A DNA stretch of 64,000 bases from Ditibartonella choladocola. GTDB taxonomy: Bacteria > Pseudomonadota > Alphaproteobacteria > Rhizobiales > Rhizobiaceae. A program made the translations under genes and the position numbers. Below, one piece after another: positions 27,058-35,822 of the stretch (positions are counted from its first letter, which is position 1; each line of letters opens with the position of its first letter). The notes beneath the pieces are model-generated. The model did not search any database. It saw only the letters and a program-made list of their open reading frames with translations, and had not been told where the DNA came from. The DNA lies in contig NZ_CP015625.1 of the NCBI RefSeq assembly GCF_002007565.1, forward strand, positions 1,488,001 to 1,552,000, read 5' to 3'.

Positions 27058-28062
27058 TTATCTATTATTCAGATCAGACAGTGTATCTGACAGAGTTTGC
27101 TCTATGGGACGGAATTGAAGCCCTAGAATTTTCGCATATCTTTCGCTGCTGAAATGCGTTCTATCATATTGGCTTGCCATCAAACGGACAGAAGCCAATG
27201 ATAATAAAATGGGCTTGCCTGTAAACTTGCCATAAAGTTCCTGCATAACAGCGACGCAGTACAATAGCGGCATCGGTATTGTCTTTGTTGGTGTTTTGAC
27301 TTTTGCATAATGACCGATCATGGATACAAGATCTTTCATATGGATGTGACGTCCTGCAACGAGATAACGTTCTCCCGGCTTCCCCTTGAAGGTGGCCACG
27401 ATCATGGCAACAGCAACATCTCTTGCATCAACAACCGAAAACGTACCTGGAACAATGGCAGGCAACTTCCTGTTCATGACATCTAACGCAAGTTGTCCTG
27501 CCGAGGTAGGCCCCAGATCACCAGGACCCCACATCCACCCCGGTAAAATATAATAACATTTCATTATCGGATGCAGAGTGGCAAATTCTCTGACTGTTCT
27601 TTCACTAATGATTTTACTTCGATAGTAATCATCCGAATTTTCTATATCCCTATCACATGTCTCATCAATCAATGTGCCGGCTTTACCATCCAGAACGGCG
27701 ATCGAAGAAACATGAACAAAGTGTTCGACTCCGGCTTTCAAGGCCGCTTCCAACAGGCATTTTGTGCCATTAATGTTGATATTTTCCAGTTCGCCCCAAT
27801 GGCTGCCCCCTTTATAGTTATCGCGGAAAAAAGCAGCGGTATGAAAAACCGTTTCGCATCCGTTCAGATGGCTTTCAAAGCTACCAACATTGGTTATGTC
27901 GCCCTGGATAATATCAAGCTTATCATGAGGGACGAATTGCTTATTTGCTTTTTGTCGCGACCGGACCAGTGCTTTGACATGATAACCTTCGTCGATCAAT
28001 TGACGCACCAGATTATTGCCTAATAGTCCGGTGGCACCGGTTACGAAAACAGTTTTCATCAT
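27058..28062 (-). CDS. NAD(P)-dependent epimerase/dehydratase-like reductase
   Basis: A 334-residue extended SDR protein of the dihydroflavonol-4-reductase-like group. MKTVFVTGATGLLGNNLVR has the GxxGxxG nucleotide motif, VHVSSIAVLD precedes the active site, and DDYYRSKIISE carries the Tyr-x3-Lys pair. PGWMWGPGDLGPTS is the usual post-catalytic block. The substrate is unknown; relatives act on ketones, aldehydes or nucleotide sugars. The ATG at 28062 is the first of two adjacent Met codons. It is divergent from a TetR gene and its promoter region carries that regulator's probable operators. Confidence 0.85.
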   Translation of the reverse strand: MMKTVFVTGATGLLGNNLVRQLIDEGYHVKALVRSRQKANKQFVPHDKLDIIQGDITNVGSFESHLNGCETVFHTAAFFRDNYKGGSHWGELENININGTKCLLEAALKAGVEHFVHVSSIAVLDGKAGTLIDETCDRDIENSDDYYRSKIISERTVREFATLHPIMKCYYILPGWMWGPGDLGPTSAGQLALDVMNRKLPAIVPGTFSVVDARDVAVAMIVATFKGKPGERYLVAGRHIHMKDLVSMIGHYAKVKTPTKTIPMPLLYCVAVMQELYGKFTGKPILLSLASVRLMASQYDRTHFSSERYAKILGLQFRPIEQTLSDTLSDLNNR

Positions 28063-28073
28063 CCAAGATTCCA

Positions 28074-28106
28074 AATATCAATTGATATTCATATATCAAC
28101 TGATAT
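28074..28106. promoter_or_regulatory. Paired palindromic operators for the TetR regulator
   Basis: AATATCAATTGATATT (28074-28089) is a perfect 16-base palindrome. ATATCAACTGATAT (28093-28106) is the same site with an imperfect centre. Their centres are 18 bp apart, and a related half-site (GATATTTGATATT) lies just before the TetR start at 28161. The position between divergent genes is typical of TetR control of itself and its neighbour. Binding is inferred. Confidence 0.7.
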
Positions 28107-28160
28107 TTATGTTTCTTTTGCTGGCTTGTCAAATGAAATGTCAGATGATATTTGATATTT

Positions 28161-28778
28161 ATGGTAAAACAGACGAAACCGCGTAAAACAAGATTGGAAA
28201 GCCAGCAACAGACACGTCAGAACCTGTTGGAGGCTGCACGCGTTCTATTTACAGAATTGGGGTACGAGGCCACCTCCATCAGAGGAATCTGTGACAAAGC
28301 GGGCTATTCACAAGGAGCTTTTTATTCCAATTTCAATAATAAGTCCGAAGTTCTTGTAGAGCTTCTCGAACAATATAAATCATTTGAGGCAAATTCCCGA
28401 AAACAGCTCGTTGATGATGCAGGGGGTAATTTTGAAAAAGCCTTGAATGACATGATCGTATGGTTTGAACGTAATGATCGAAATATTTCCCACACAATTT
28501 TGTTCCTTGAGATGCAAATTCATGCTTTGCGCCACCCGACATTTGTAGAAATTTATAATAATCTTATGGACGAACAAAAATCGTTCTATACGAAGCTCGT
28601 GCAACACCTGTTTGTTATGAGAAATATAGACCCACCCTTTGATTGCTCGATTGTTGCCGAAGGGTTAATGGCACTTGGGGCTAATGAAGCAGTTGCCAGA
28701 CGATTGAATCCGAAACGGGAGAAGCAAAATCCATTTTCGGCCTACCTGAAATTGATTTTTCGGATAGAAGAGGAATAG
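28161..28778 (+). CDS. TetR/AcrR family transcriptional regulator
   Basis: A 205-residue TetR-type repressor. The N-terminal DNA-binding domain includes TRQNLLEAARVLFTELGYEATSIRGICDKAG (helices 1-2; about residues 20-50) followed by SQGAFYSNFNNKSEVLVEL, the recognition helix and start of helix 4. The rest is helical, the expected ligand pocket. It is divergent from the reductase gene, with paired palindromes between them, so it likely represses both. An inducer cannot be named. ATG 28161 is chosen over TTG 28152. Confidence 0.9.
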   Translation: MVKQTKPRKTRLESQQQTRQNLLEAARVLFTELGYEATSIRGICDKAGYSQGAFYSNFNNKSEVLVELLEQYKSFEANSRKQLVDDAGGNFEKALNDMIVWFERNDRNISHTILFLEMQIHALRHPTFVEIYNNLMDEQKSFYTKLVQHLFVMRNIDPPFDCSIVAEGLMALGANEAVARRLNPKREKQNPFSAYLKLIFRIEEE

Positions 28779-29325
28779 ACAAGTTTGAAGCGGGAAAACC
28801 GATATATTGATCGTATAGGCATGAAATATTTATCTGCCTCTTTTTCGTAACTATCTGTAATGTGGTGTCGCTATTAACGACCTGATAAATTTCCGATGCG
28901 ACGAAAAACAGAAACGACAACAACCAATTTTTCCGGAATTTCATTGACTAAAAATCGCCTTTATCGCTCACAATTATATATAATCTAAATTATTAGGCAG
29001 TGACATGCTACACCATAGTATAATTTTTTATTTTTAAAATAACTGAATAGAAATTTCCTAGTAACGTCCTCTTGGCCTATTCGTTTTATTCGCCATTTTT
29101 CTTTAGAAAGCTAAAACACGTTATTTGCTTAGGGCAATAGTCCCGTTTCATAAGTATGATAGGTTTTTGCACCATATTAAATTGAAAACATGTTTTTTCA
29201 AAAAGCCGAAGTCTCGCCGTCATCAAGAATTAATACGCTCTTATTTATACCATGTTCCGACACATATTTTTTTGAGCTTTACGTCACAGAGTAACATGAT
29301 TGACCGCTTCCATAGTTATGACAAT
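28779..29325. other. AT-rich non-coding stretch
   Basis: About 550 bases after the TetR gene. The composition drops to strongly AT-rich at about 28960-29050. A 73-codon open frame at 29125-29346 has no family-like features or ribosome-binding site, and I do not accept it. Confidence 0.4.
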
Positions 29326-29895
29326 TCATTCGGCCGTGAGCTGTAATTGATAGGCTCTTATGAAATCATCCGCCCCTATTATGACCGGATTGAAACTTTT
29401 TAACTCGCCATAAGAGGCATCAATCACAATGACTTCACGTTTACCGGTATTAATCGCATTCGTTTCTGCATCAATCCAGATTGTATCGTCAGCAAAACAA
29501 CGATTTTTTTACTACCAGACGTGAATATAAGAGCTATAGGACGTCTGGAATTTCAGAAAGTGCGCTACAGAGTAAACACGATCTGCCCCTTGCCGACCAT
29601 TAGTCTTTATAATCGCAATATCATCAAAATGGGTTTCCCAATCTAATATTTACCGTCTATAAAACATCAATCCAATTCAGCGCTTCATGCGTTTTTGCCC
29701 AATTGTGCTTGCGCCTTCTTGCCCTGATCGTTTTCTATTTTAACCTTGGTATACTGCCGATAAGCAAAGTATTTTTAATGCAATTTCGTGTTTTAAAAAT
29801 AGCAATCAACCGATCAAGCGAGGCGTTAAGTTTCAAAATAACTTCAACCGATTTTTGTATTTCTTGATTGACCAATTGGAATAATTGTCCATCAT
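29326..29895 (-). pseudogene. Decayed protein-coding remnants, product unrecognised
   Basis: Reading the minus strand gives protein-like stretches in all three frames that overlap or abut. One frame runs 29649-29326, broken by two adjacent stop codons at 29509-29514; it includes ADDTIWIDAETNAIN and GELKSFNPVIIGADDFIRAY. A second gives NWAKTHEALNWIDVL before a stop at 29657. A third gives YFAYRQYTKVKIEN ending at 29685, and upstream lies QEIQKSVEVILKLNASLDRL. Such frame hopping with believable peptide sequence suggests one or more genes broken by indels and stops. I do not recognise the family; a phage or mobile origin is possible but unproven. Confidence 0.5.
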
Positions 29896-30154
29896 CCTAC
29901 GAACACAACCTTACACGATTGCTTCCGCTCGCATTGTTACTTCATAAATAAGCTGCTCAAGCTCAAGTAAGAACCGGTTAAGAAAGAATATCTTTCCACT
30001 CCATGCTTTCACCAGTCAAGTCAAACTCGTCTGCATTAAGTTGCCTAGATGCAGAAATATGCTTGAGCGATTTCCTGTATGGCTGACTTGCCAAGAAACA
30101 ACCAGAATTAAATCGCGCTTCTGCGGTGTAACAAGCGAAGGCGTAACGTGTTAG

Positions 30155-30319
30155 ACGACACGCTTTATTAGCAAAAAGCATGAGAAAGTCGAATTATGCG
30201 ACGACACAAAGACCAATAAGATAAAAGCAGACCTTCAGCGTGAACATACCGTTGTTGCTGTGAATGAACTTATCCCCACTGGTGTGACTATTTATTACTT
30301 ACGTCATTGCCGGAGTTAG
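30155..30319 (+). pseudogene. Possible coding remnant on the plus strand
   Basis: A 54-codon open stretch ending at TAG 30317-30319 reads protein-like (for example DLQREHTVVAVNELIPTGVT) but has no start codon context or ribosome-binding site and is closed by a stop at 30152. It is next to the minus-strand remnants, so the whole 29.3-30.3 kb block may be the ruins of a small gene cluster. The call is tentative. Confidence 0.3.
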
Positions 30320-30679
30320 GCGCCTAAAACAAAATGGTGGGGTGTTTTTATGGAGTCATGCCATATTGTTGTCATACGCTGTCAATCGGGGCGCCTATTC
30401 AAGTTTATTTGTTATGCAACACTCTTTTATAGCTCAAAAAATGCATGGGTTTGAAAATCCAGGCAACGAGCGTTACCAGTAACGTCAGAAAAGACGCATA
30501 CCGTCCATTTTTTTTAAAAATCGTATTAAAACAAATCCCTTAACCGTCATAGTCAGAAACAGCTTAGTTCAAACAATTGCGTTATTGCGTTCAAGAAGAA
30601 ATTAGGCCGACTTACTTTTCTACTACGGGTTTAAAAAATTATCCGATCAAAAACTAATACCTTCAACGGGATTTAAAAA

Positions 30680-30720
30680 ATATGCCGGCCAAAGGCTCCC
30701 TCTCCTATTGGCCGGCATAT
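30680..30720 (-). terminator. Rho-independent terminator of the aminotransferase gene
   Basis: ATATGCCGGCCAA (30680-30692) and TTGGCCGGCATAT (30708-30720) form a perfect 13-bp stem with a 15-base loop. On the minus strand it is followed by a run of six T, as expected for the gene that ends at 30790. Confidence 0.88.
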
Positions 30721-30789
30721 CAAATTTTTCAACGTTATCCATCAAACAAACTTGTAATCAAACCGTTTGTTTCAATTCAAACGTCGAGA

Positions 30790-32118
30790 TCATTTCGTGC
30801 GTTTTATGGCGTCCGCCAGTTTGCTGACAATCACGTCAATCTGATCTTTTTCAACAATCAACGGAGGAGAAAGTGCTATAATGTCGCCGGTTTGACGAAC
30901 CAAGGCACCATTTTTGAAGCAATCGACAAAAATTTCATATCCACGTTGTCCGGCCGCTCCATCGCGAGGTGCCAATTCTACCCCCCCAACAAGACCGATT
31001 GTGCGAATATCAATGACATTGGGTAGCCCTTTAAGCGAAAATAGCGCGTCTTCCCAGTATTTTTCAAGCTCTTTTCCACGTGTCAACAATCCCTCTCGCT
31101 TATAAATATCCATCGTTGCAAGGCCCGCAGCACAGGCAACAGGGTGTCCGGAATAAGTATAACCGTGGAATAGCTCTATCTGGTTTTCCGGTCCTTGCAT
31201 TAATGCTTTATAAATATCTTCCTGAACAAAGACTGCTGCCATCGGAACGGAACCATTGGTAAGTCCTTTAGCGCATGTCACCATATCGGGAACGACTCCG
31301 AAATAATCGACCGCAAATGGTGTTCCAAGGCGACCAAAACCGGTAATAACCTCGTCAAAAATCAGAAGAATTCCATATTTTCGCGTAATTTCCCGCAAGC
31401 GTTGCAAATATCCGACGGGAGGTAATATAACACCGGCTGATCCGGACATTGGCTCAACGATAACGGCGGCAATCGTTTCAGCACCGTTCAAAGCGACAAT
31501 GCGTTCAAGATCGTCGGCAAGTTCGGCACCGTGCTGGGGCAAACCGCGAGTAAAAGCATTTTTCTCGATATTCAACGTATGGCGCATATGACTTGCCGGA
31601 ATCTGCGGAAATACACGTCGGTTATTCACCAGACCTCCCACCGAAATACCTCCGAAGCCGACGCCGTGATAGCCTTTTTCACGCCCGACCAGATGGGTGC
31701 GTGTTCCTTGCCCGATAGCGCGTTGATAAGCAATAGCAATTTTAAGAGCAGTATCATCGGCTTCCGAACCGGAGTTGGCAAAAAATACGTGATTGAGACC
31801 ACTATCTTTACCTCCCGGTGCCATTTCAACGAGCCTGTTGGAAAACTCGTGAACGATCGGATGGGACATTTGAAAACCGGGGGCATAATCCAATGTTGCC
31901 AATTGGTGTTGCACTGCATTGGTAATCTCGTCACGACCATGCCCTGCATTGACGCACCAAAGGCCGGCCGTACCATCAACAACTTTATTGCCGTCGATGT
32001 CGGTATAATACATACCTTTTGCTGCCGAAAGAATGCGAGGATTTGCTTTAAACTGGCGATTGGCCGTGAAGGGCATCCAGTAACTTTCAAGTGAAATCGT
32101 ATTGTTAATCTTTGTCAT
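30790..32118 (-). CDS. Beta-alanine/omega-amino acid-pyruvate aminotransferase (class III)
   Basis: A 442-residue fold-type I class III aminotransferase. YWMPFTANRQFKANPRI at the N terminus is typical of beta-alanine-pyruvate transaminases. FANSGSEADDTALKIA, YHGVGFGG, LLIFDEVITGFGRLG and CAKGLTNGSVPM follow; Lys284 in the last should bind PLP. GYTYSGHPVACAAGLA is the closing family block. The likely reaction moves the terminal amino group of beta-alanine or another omega-amino acid to pyruvate. GGAGGG precedes the ATG. It is divergent from a cupin-domain regulator and ends in a strong terminator. Confidence 0.92.
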   Translation of the reverse strand: MTKINNTISLESYWMPFTANRQFKANPRILSAAKGMYYTDIDGNKVVDGTAGLWCVNAGHGRDEITNAVQHQLATLDYAPGFQMSHPIVHEFSNRLVEMAPGGKDSGLNHVFFANSGSEADDTALKIAIAYQRAIGQGTRTHLVGREKGYHGVGFGGISVGGLVNNRRVFPQIPASHMRHTLNIEKNAFTRGLPQHGAELADDLERIVALNGAETIAAVIVEPMSGSAGVILPPVGYLQRLREITRKYGILLIFDEVITGFGRLGTPFAVDYFGVVPDMVTCAKGLTNGSVPMAAVFVQEDIYKALMQGPENQIELFHGYTYSGHPVACAAGLATMDIYKREGLLTRGKELEKYWEDALFSLKGLPNVIDIRTIGLVGGVELAPRDGAAGQRGYEIFVDCFKNGALVRQTGDIIALSPPLIVEKDQIDVIVSKLADAIKRTK

Positions 32119-32215
32119 GAATCCCTCCGTTAAATTATTATTATTTATACTAAGGTGGTTTTTTCCAGATTAAACAAGTCGTTTTCTTCATATTTTTAAC
32201 TATCTGATTTTATTA

Positions 32216-32230
32216 ATTTGTATTACAAAT
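32216..32230. promoter_or_regulatory. Inverted repeat between aminotransferase and regulator
   Basis: ATTTGTATTACAAAT is a perfect inverted repeat with 6-base arms and a 3-base centre, 37 bases before the regulator start and about 100 bases from the divergent aminotransferase start. It is a candidate operator for the helix-turn-helix regulator encoded next to it. No second copy was seen. Confidence 0.45.
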
Positions 32231-32266
32231 ATTTCGATATTTTCAACACTATGAACGGGGAATAGA

Positions 32267-32818
32267 ATGGAAAACACAGATATAGGCGTGAGATTGCGTT
32301 ACGTCCGATTGGCGAAAAATATATCGCAACGCAAACTTGCAGAACGCGCAGGTGTTACACCTTCGACGATTTCGTTAATTGAAGCCGGTCGAAGTAATCC
32401 CTCGGTTGGTGCGTTAAAACGTATACTTGACGGGATTCCGATTGATCTCGGAGAATTCTTCTCGTTAAAACCGGAAATGCCTGCCAAGTTTTTCTATAAA
32501 GCTGACGAATTGACCGAAATCGGCAAGGGCAAGGTTTCCTATCGGCAAATTGGCGAGCGTTTTCCCAACCGTGCATTGCAAATCCTGAAAGAACGTTATC
32601 AACCGGGATCGGGCACAGGAAAAGTGCTTCTCGTTCATGAAGGCGAGGAAGGCGGTATCGTTATATCGGGCAGACTTGAAGTCATAGTAGACAATGAAAG
32701 AAGAATTCTCGGACCAGGCGATGCTTATTATTTTGAAAGCAGAAGGCCTCACGGTTTTCGCTGTGTTGGTGATGCCATTTGTGAGGTTGTCAGTGCCTGT
32801 ACTCCACCGACATTCTGA
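32267..32818 (+). CDS. Helix-turn-helix (XRE) regulator with cupin domain
   Basis: A 183-residue regulator. The N-terminal XRE helix-turn-helix (about 8-62) reads GVRLRYVRLAKNISQRKLAERAGV then TPSTISLIEAGRSNPSVGALKRIL (split here), and a cupin ligand-binding domain fills about 105-180 (VHEGEEGGIVISGRLEVIVD, YYFESRRPHGFR). The architecture equals PuuR-type regulators of polyamine and omega-amino acid catabolism. It is divergent from the aminotransferase and probably regulates it, perhaps sensing the amine or amino acid substrate. Confidence 0.92.
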   Translation: MENTDIGVRLRYVRLAKNISQRKLAERAGVTPSTISLIEAGRSNPSVGALKRILDGIPIDLGEFFSLKPEMPAKFFYKADELTEIGKGKVSYRQIGERFPNRALQILKERYQPGSGTGKVLLVHEGEEGGIVISGRLEVIVDNERRILGPGDAYYFESRRPHGFRCVGDAICEVVSACTPPTF

Positions 32819-33149
32819 ACATTCTGAACGCTATTGATCTTCAGCAGGAATTTTTATTTTGCCCCAAGAAGAACAAAGTGTTGCCGATGCAATATTGATA
32901 GAAACGATCGCATTTCTTATGACACAAAACACATCACCAACAAGCTCAAGTATTGAATATTTGACGATGGACAATTGACGGACAGACAACTTCATTCAGA
33001 CTGATCGAGGAGTATTTTCAACGTTTTCGAGGTTTTTATGAAAGCCTTGAAGGATAAAACAGGGGTATTTCATCGACACTTTGTTTATGTCGATTAAAAC
33101 GTACCATTCATAAAGACCGCGATATACCGACGGAATTGAAAATCAAAGC
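32819..33149. other. Gene-poor stretch after the cupin regulator
   Basis: About 330 bases without a supported gene. Minus-strand reading shows faint protein-like runs but many stops, so it may be part of the same decayed locus as the next entry. Confidence 0.35.
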
Positions 33150-33404
33150 CTAGTTGGTGGAACCCGACAATATGCCGACAGTCACAATATAATGAAAGCC
33201 GTTTACAGAGAAGTTATAAATATCGCGGTTCCATGTTTCGAGTTCTACCACATTGGCCAATTTATAATGTTTAGAGAAGATAGTGTCGTAGTCTAACGCT
33301 TTGACGGCCTTGTGTATCCAATGATTTCCTGATGGTCTGAATATTCATTTGCTGTATGAACGGACTTTTTCGGTATTCCCGTCATACAGCATGATATTTA
33401 TCGC
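33150..33404 (-). pseudogene. Coding remnant, product unrecognised
   Basis: The minus-strand frame ending in TAG at 33150-33152 reads MLYDGNTEKVRSYSK, an internal stop at 33345-33347, and then IFRPSGNHWIHKAVKALDYD, FSKHYKLANVVELETWNRD and GFHYIVTVGILSGS. The peptide is very protein-like, so this looks like a fragment of a gene broken by a stop codon and truncated on both sides. I do not recognise the family. Confidence 0.5.
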
Positions 33405-34169
33405 TCACTGTAAAACGGTGATGTTGTAAACATGAACGGATATTTCCCTTCTTGGTGGGGTTTGGATGAGGCATGTCATCGAGAGCTTCTAAACCGATTT
33501 CAGGAAGGAAGTGGCAATCCTTTATCGTTTCGTGCGAGACTTGCAGGCGGGTTGATGCCCCATAAGTTATTTCCATCATTTTCGGACTTTTTATTGTAAT
33601 TCATGGATAAAATTCTTCTCTTTGTGACAGACGATCGGGTAACAACGTTCATCCGCCCGGTTTAATTAGAAATTGGGGGGTCGGCTACCCTGCCCCTTGC
33701 TTCAAACCATCGAGGCTATGCGTTTTAACATTTCATCCTGTTCAATCCCTCCGCTTTCGCCAGTTGTCCTGACACCTTTTTCAATATGACAGCTCTCCAA
33801 AAAGAATGCAGAATAACCACCCGATTTTATAACCGGCTGCGTTCGAGTTCAGATTAATATTTGAAGAGCCAGATCCAATGTTCATGGGTTCAACATTGAT
33901 GAGCTATAGATGTTCATGAAAAAGAAAAAGTGCGAAGCTATCGGATTTTTCTTCAAAAATTCCGAGGCTGGCAATCTGTTTAGTTACGCCCTCGCACCTT
34001 TCTACAAAGCAATTCCTGCTTTTTTAAAGGTCATGTATGACATTCATAAACCCGCTTTCTTATCGTCAAGACAATAGACATAACGTCCAAAACCGACAGA
34101 TTGTCGATTTTTAAAATAAACCATGAATTGATTTCGTTAAAAGAATGCCTTTAATGTCATCGCTTATAT
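33405..34169. other. Gene-poor stretch upstream of hairpin
   Basis: About 760 bases without a defensible gene on either strand. A minus-strand open frame at 33382-33579 overlaps the remnant above in a different frame and is not family-like. I see no intact transposase, integrase or RNA gene here. Confidence 0.35.
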
Positions 34170-34201
34170 GCAGGGAAATATACCTTCATATATTTCCCTG
34201 C
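34170..34201. terminator. Perfect 13-bp hairpin downstream of the APC permease
   Basis: GCAGGGAAATATA (34170-34182) and TATATTTCCCTGC (34189-34201) pair perfectly around the loop CCTTCA. It lies 92 bases beyond the permease stop. No T-run follows on the minus strand, so it may be a weak terminator or a protective 3' structure. Confidence 0.5.
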
Positions 34202-34292
34202 TTGAAGTGGTCATTATAATGCCCGCTTAAAGAAAACGAACAGATCGACTTCCTATATAATTGAACTTTCTTCGCAAGCTATCGCTCGCAAA

Positions 34293-35696
34293 TCATTCGG
34301 TTTCGGATACTGCGTTTTGGCTCGTACTGATGTTAAACCTGTTTTGTTTGAATTTGTTCATAATGACAAAGACAATCAAAATAAACGCCACCGAGATCAA
34401 ACATTGCATAAGACTGATCCGCGTTGAATCTTCAAACAGCATACTGACGATAACAGCAATAATGCAAGCAGTTACAGCAAGTGGTAGCCAGGGATGACCC
34501 CACATTCTGAATTTCAGCGTTCCTTCGGCGACCCACCGTTTGCGCAGTTTCATTTGTGACAAACAAATCATCAAGTAAATAAATAGAAATACCGCACCGG
34601 ATGAATTAATCAGGAAAAGAAAGACGGTATCCGGCCAAAGAGCTGCAATAATCACACATGCATAACCGATCAGAGTTGAAAAAAGCACGCCTTTTATAGG
34701 TACTCCGCGAGCACTGACATGTGTAAGGGTTTTTGGCGCTTCTCCGCGCAAACTAAGCACAAACAGCAAGCGGGATGCTGTATAAAGACCTGCATTTATC
34801 ACCGACAGAATTGCCACAAGAATGACAATTGTCAGCATCGTGCTGGCTCCTGGAATACCGATAGTGTCAAATGTGGTAACGAAAGGTGATTTACCCGGAA
34901 CAACTTCGGTCCAGGGCTGGATGACAACAATCAGAAAAGTTGAAATTACAAAGAAAGCCAGAACGCGGATAATAACGCTTTTGACTGCTTGTTGCATACT
35001 CCGTTCAGGGTCTGCAGATTCAGCAGCGGCAATTGCAATCACTTCGACACCGGTCATCGAGAAAATGATAACCACGATAGATGATAAAAAGGCCACTATT
35101 CCATGCGGAAAAAAACCACCGTGATTGAAGAGGTTCGAGATCGAAGCGGAAGACCCCGGCCAAGGCCCGAACGCATAAGCCGCAGCTACTGCAATAAACA
35201 CCACGATGGCGATGATTTTAAGTCCTGAAAACCAGTATTCGGCCTCACCGAAAGAGCCGACAGAGAGTAAATTGATTGCAGTCATCACAATAAGCAGTAC
35301 CAGTGCAATCGACCACACAGGAAAATCGGGGAACCAGCCATTGATGATCTGGCCTCCGACAACCGCTTCAAATCCCACAACAATGACCCAAAAATACCAA
35401 TAAAGCCAGCCCGTGGAAAAACCGGCCCAATTGCCGAACGCCATTCTCGCATATTCGACAAACGAACCTGAAACCGGATGGGCGGCAGCCATTTCCCCAA
35501 CCATGCGCATAATCAACATAACAAGAACGCCGGTAAAGGCATATGCCACAAAGGCCGAAGGGCCTGCTAACGAAATTACAGCACTGGAACCGACAAACAG
35601 TCCTGCACCGATAATACTTCCTAATGAAATCATCGTCACGTGACGTGTTTTCAGTTTTTGTTGCAGCTTCGGATTTTTTTCCGTTTGCTCTATCAT
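34293..35696 (-). CDS. Amino acid permease (APC superfamily, AAT-like)
   Basis: A 467-residue inner-membrane amino acid carrier with about 12 hydrophobic segments. HVTMISLGSIIGAGLFVGSS is the unwound first helix that binds the amino group, and GEMAAAHPVSGSFVEYAR and FSMTGVEVIAIAAAESADP are further signatures of the GABA/aromatic amino acid permease group. The ATG at 35696 is supported by GGGAG 8 bases upstream; the ATG at 35711 lacks one. It lies between the cupin-regulated aminotransferase and a PucR regulator, so GABA, beta-alanine or a related amino acid is a reasonable but unproven substrate. Confidence 0.92.
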   Translation of the reverse strand: MIEQTEKNPKLQQKLKTRHVTMISLGSIIGAGLFVGSSAVISLAGPSAFVAYAFTGVLVMLIMRMVGEMAAAHPVSGSFVEYARMAFGNWAGFSTGWLYWYFWVIVVGFEAVVGGQIINGWFPDFPVWSIALVLLIVMTAINLLSVGSFGEAEYWFSGLKIIAIVVFIAVAAAYAFGPWPGSSASISNLFNHGGFFPHGIVAFLSSIVVIIFSMTGVEVIAIAAAESADPERSMQQAVKSVIIRVLAFFVISTFLIVVIQPWTEVVPGKSPFVTTFDTIGIPGASTMLTIVILVAILSVINAGLYTASRLLFVLSLRGEAPKTLTHVSARGVPIKGVLFSTLIGYACVIIAALWPDTVFLFLINSSGAVFLFIYLMICLSQMKLRKRWVAEGTLKFRMWGHPWLPLAVTACIIAVIVSMLFEDSTRISLMQCLISVAFILIVFVIMNKFKQNRFNISTSQNAVSETE

Positions 35697-35822
35697 TGTA
35701 TTTGCTCCCATTATTTTTATTTTACAAGATAAGCTAACGTAACAAGATAAACTCCACTATTGGCTTTTATACGCCAATGCGCTTTTCGTTAATACATATG
35801 TATGATTGGGAAAAATTCTTTA

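Noticed and set aside
29978-30181. 67-codon minus-strand open frame as a gene
   Set aside because: No ribosome-binding site, not family-like, and lies within the decayed block.
30310-30330. Palindrome TTAGGCGCCTAA as an insertion-sequence end
   Set aside because: A single 12-base palindrome without a partner copy, target duplication or transposase gene.
31531-32094. 187-codon plus-strand open frame opposite the aminotransferase
   Set aside because: Antisense of a strongly supported class III aminotransferase.
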